Shown piece after piece: positions 7,701-8,150 of a stretch of DNA of 8,150 nt. This stretch comes from Hydrogenothermus sp964516095. Lineage in GTDB: Bacteria; Aquificota; Aquificia; Aquificales; Hydrogenothermaceae. Position 1 is the stretch's first letter. Each line of letters starts with the position of its first letter. The translations under genes were made by a program, and so were the position numbers. Below the pieces are notes generated by a model, which was not told the origin of the DNA, searched no databases, and worked only from the letters and a program-made list of their open reading frames with translations. The stretch spans positions 1 to 8,150 of the forward strand of contig CAZEYS010000051.1 in assembly GCA_964516095.1 (NCBI GenBank), read 5' to 3'.

Positions 7701-8150
7701 TTTAAGTAATAAAGTCCAGAAATTAATAGAAGAAAAAAGAAGCGTAGAAGAACTAATAGAAAATCTCGAAGAAAAGAAATTAAACGCTTTTATGGATGTA
7801 TACAGCGCTGTAAACAAAAATTTAGGAAAAATATTCAAAAGATTATCTCCAGGTGGAAAAGCATACTTAGAAATAGAAAACGAAAAAGACCCATTATCTG
7901 GAGGTATTTTATTAAAAGCAAAACCAAGAGGAAAAGACGTTAAAAGACTTGAGATAATGTCTGGTGGTGAAAAAACTTTGACAGCTCTAGCTTTTCTCTT
8001 TGCTGTTCAGCAATATAGACCTGCTCCTTTTTACTATTTTGATGAAGTAGATGCACACCTTGATGATGCAAATGCCAGAAAAATTGCCGAACTTATGAAA
8101 GAACTTTCTAAAGAAGCTCAATTTATAGTTGTAACCCTTCGAGATACAAT
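4753..8150 (+). CDS. smc: Chromosome segregation/condensation ATPase SMC, partial at the 3' end
   Basis: The first 1132 codons of SMC; family length (about 1170) suggests some 40 residues lie past the right edge. SMC dimers form a ring that organises and helps separate chromosomes, usually with ScpA and ScpB. The N-terminal ATPase head (about 1-165) has Walker A GPNGSGKS (35-42), an R-loop arginine R61 and Q-loop Q144 (VTQGDI). A coiled coil follows to about 505, then the hinge (about 510-660) with SAGGNRLNNVVV (540-551) and SGTITGGA (649-656). The return coil runs to about 1010 and the C-terminal head has signature MSGGEKTL (1069-1076), Walker B with D1097-E1098 and the D-loop at DAHLD. The frame is open throughout. 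KSYG near the start, NIGDSI after Walker A, KPRGKDVKRLE and DEVDAHLDDAN match archaeal SMCs better than typical bacterial ones. Only one cysteine (C560) is seen. Confidence 0.96.
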   Translation, partial: MSKAYIDRINVFGFKSYGLRKLSIPVGDGFVGIVGPNGSGKSNIGDSIVFALGLATAKSMRALKLSDLIFSSKGKSAPYAEVEIIFKNEGAFPLNDEEVSIYRKVEHNGKSTYKINGRPAKQYEVEELLSMAGIPKQGYNIVTQGDIFKFIRMTPAERRDLISEIAGITEYEEKKAKALKDLEETEEKLSAAKMVLKEVENNLKRLEEERENALKAKEIENQIKEIENQIKGVKLFTLLKEKKEVEELLSDIEEKIQKLYNDKEKSIENQKKLLIEIKKLEEKLDKIQQSLLPIKEKEGQITAQIRTYNEKIKELEQQIKEAQENLANLNKEKEEKIKEILSIEEQIKSLKEHLPQIEEELKKAERQLELKNNQIKEIEIGGSKARLNLGQIESEEKKLKDEKAELEKQIIRLQNQLENTLEKIHSYKEQINTLTEEIDKLRKKEENILLYTKEREKKLTQLQSEINRLRIRKDALEKKILKIREKRDENFKKLTEILVKLQHVREDKNYSLIKDIPGVYGKVADLISIKDDELLTAIESAGGNRLNNVVVEDDKVAEECVKILREKQAGRLTFIPLNKIRVPTITRPPFRKGVLGLALDFIEYPSKIEKAVKYVFGDTVVVEDFDSARGLGISAFRMVTLDGDIFERSGTITGGAAKQNISLGKGTLEAEKEKLEKEDDRLKLEETAIEEELTKIENQLKEKEKEIYKLQTEAEGILLRKKEIENSISAYINKINVLENEIVNLKKNQFEIENQLEILNKKLETISDKLSQVEERKKEILKTMEDEGLHQLRKEWEELTKKVYALKEKKKDIQSKIETLNDKLENYLKIRIFQIENEKLKLEDKIKTNEEEINHLKEKIENESKNLTNLWQGLKDKEKEKEDLQSEIQHLRQQIKKYRDEEEKINKQITFLLEDKGKLEQKLEILRQEIENIQQEYIGEPIEGNLKELEKTLKKLQEKRQSIGAINEKALEDFKVVKDRFEDLSNKVQKLIEEKRSVEELIENLEEKKLNAFMDVYSAVNKNLGKIFKRLSPGGKAYLEIENEKDPLSGGILLKAKPRGKDVKRLEIMSGGEKTLTALAFLFAVQQYRPAPFYYFDEVDAHLDDANARKIAELMKELSKEAQFIVVTLRDT

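Noticed and set aside
7314..7838. Two short minus-strand frames (7314-7499 and 7620-7838) opposite the SMC coil
   Set aside because: Low-complexity Ser/Phe-rich products from the complement of coiled-coil codons.

Overview
The window looks like chromosomal DNA of a low-GC thermophilic bacterium of the Aquificota, most like the Hydrogenothermaceae (Sulfurihydrogenibium type). This rests on three things: strong A+T bias with heavy use of AAA, GAA, ATA and AGA codons; an archaeal-style SMC protein; and a 'type E' succinate dehydrogenase/fumarate reductase that pairs an iron-sulfur subunit with an HdrB-like CCG protein. The taxon is an inference from protein character; no database was searched. 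No mobile element, CRISPR array, tRNA or rRNA was seen.

Layout: positions 1-1785 (minus strand) hold two coupled genes. The first encodes a 355-residue SdhB/FrdB iron-sulfur subunit. It is joined by a TAATG overlap to a CCG-domain (HdrB/SdhE-like) subunit that runs off the left edge. Positions 1786-1900 are a divergent intergenic region with a good sigma-70-like promoter for the sdhB side, a poorer candidate for the other side and short exact direct repeats. Positions 1901-8150 (plus strand) carry three genes in a row: a FadL/TodX-family outer-membrane channel, a FadD-like acyl-CoA/AMP ligase 16 bases further on, and, 46 bases after that, smc, which runs off the right edge about 40 residues short of the usual family length.

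Function: the left pair should be the electron-transfer part of a succinate:acceptor or fumarate-reducing enzyme. In an Aquificota autotroph it would serve fumarate reduction in the reductive TCA cycle. Its cysteine pattern predicts two [4Fe-4S] clusters beside the [2Fe-2S] cluster, with no classical [3Fe-4S] cluster. The FadL-FadD pair is a compact outer-membrane-uptake-plus-activation module for fatty acids or other hydrophobic carboxylates, which is unexpected in a presumed chemolithoautotroph. SMC is the chromosome condensation ATPase and may be read through from the same transcript, since no terminator is visible between the three genes.

Nothing here amounts to an entirely new system. 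The points most worth following are the cluster composition and split architecture of the SDH/FRD pair, the archaeal type of the SMC, and the lipid module beside it.
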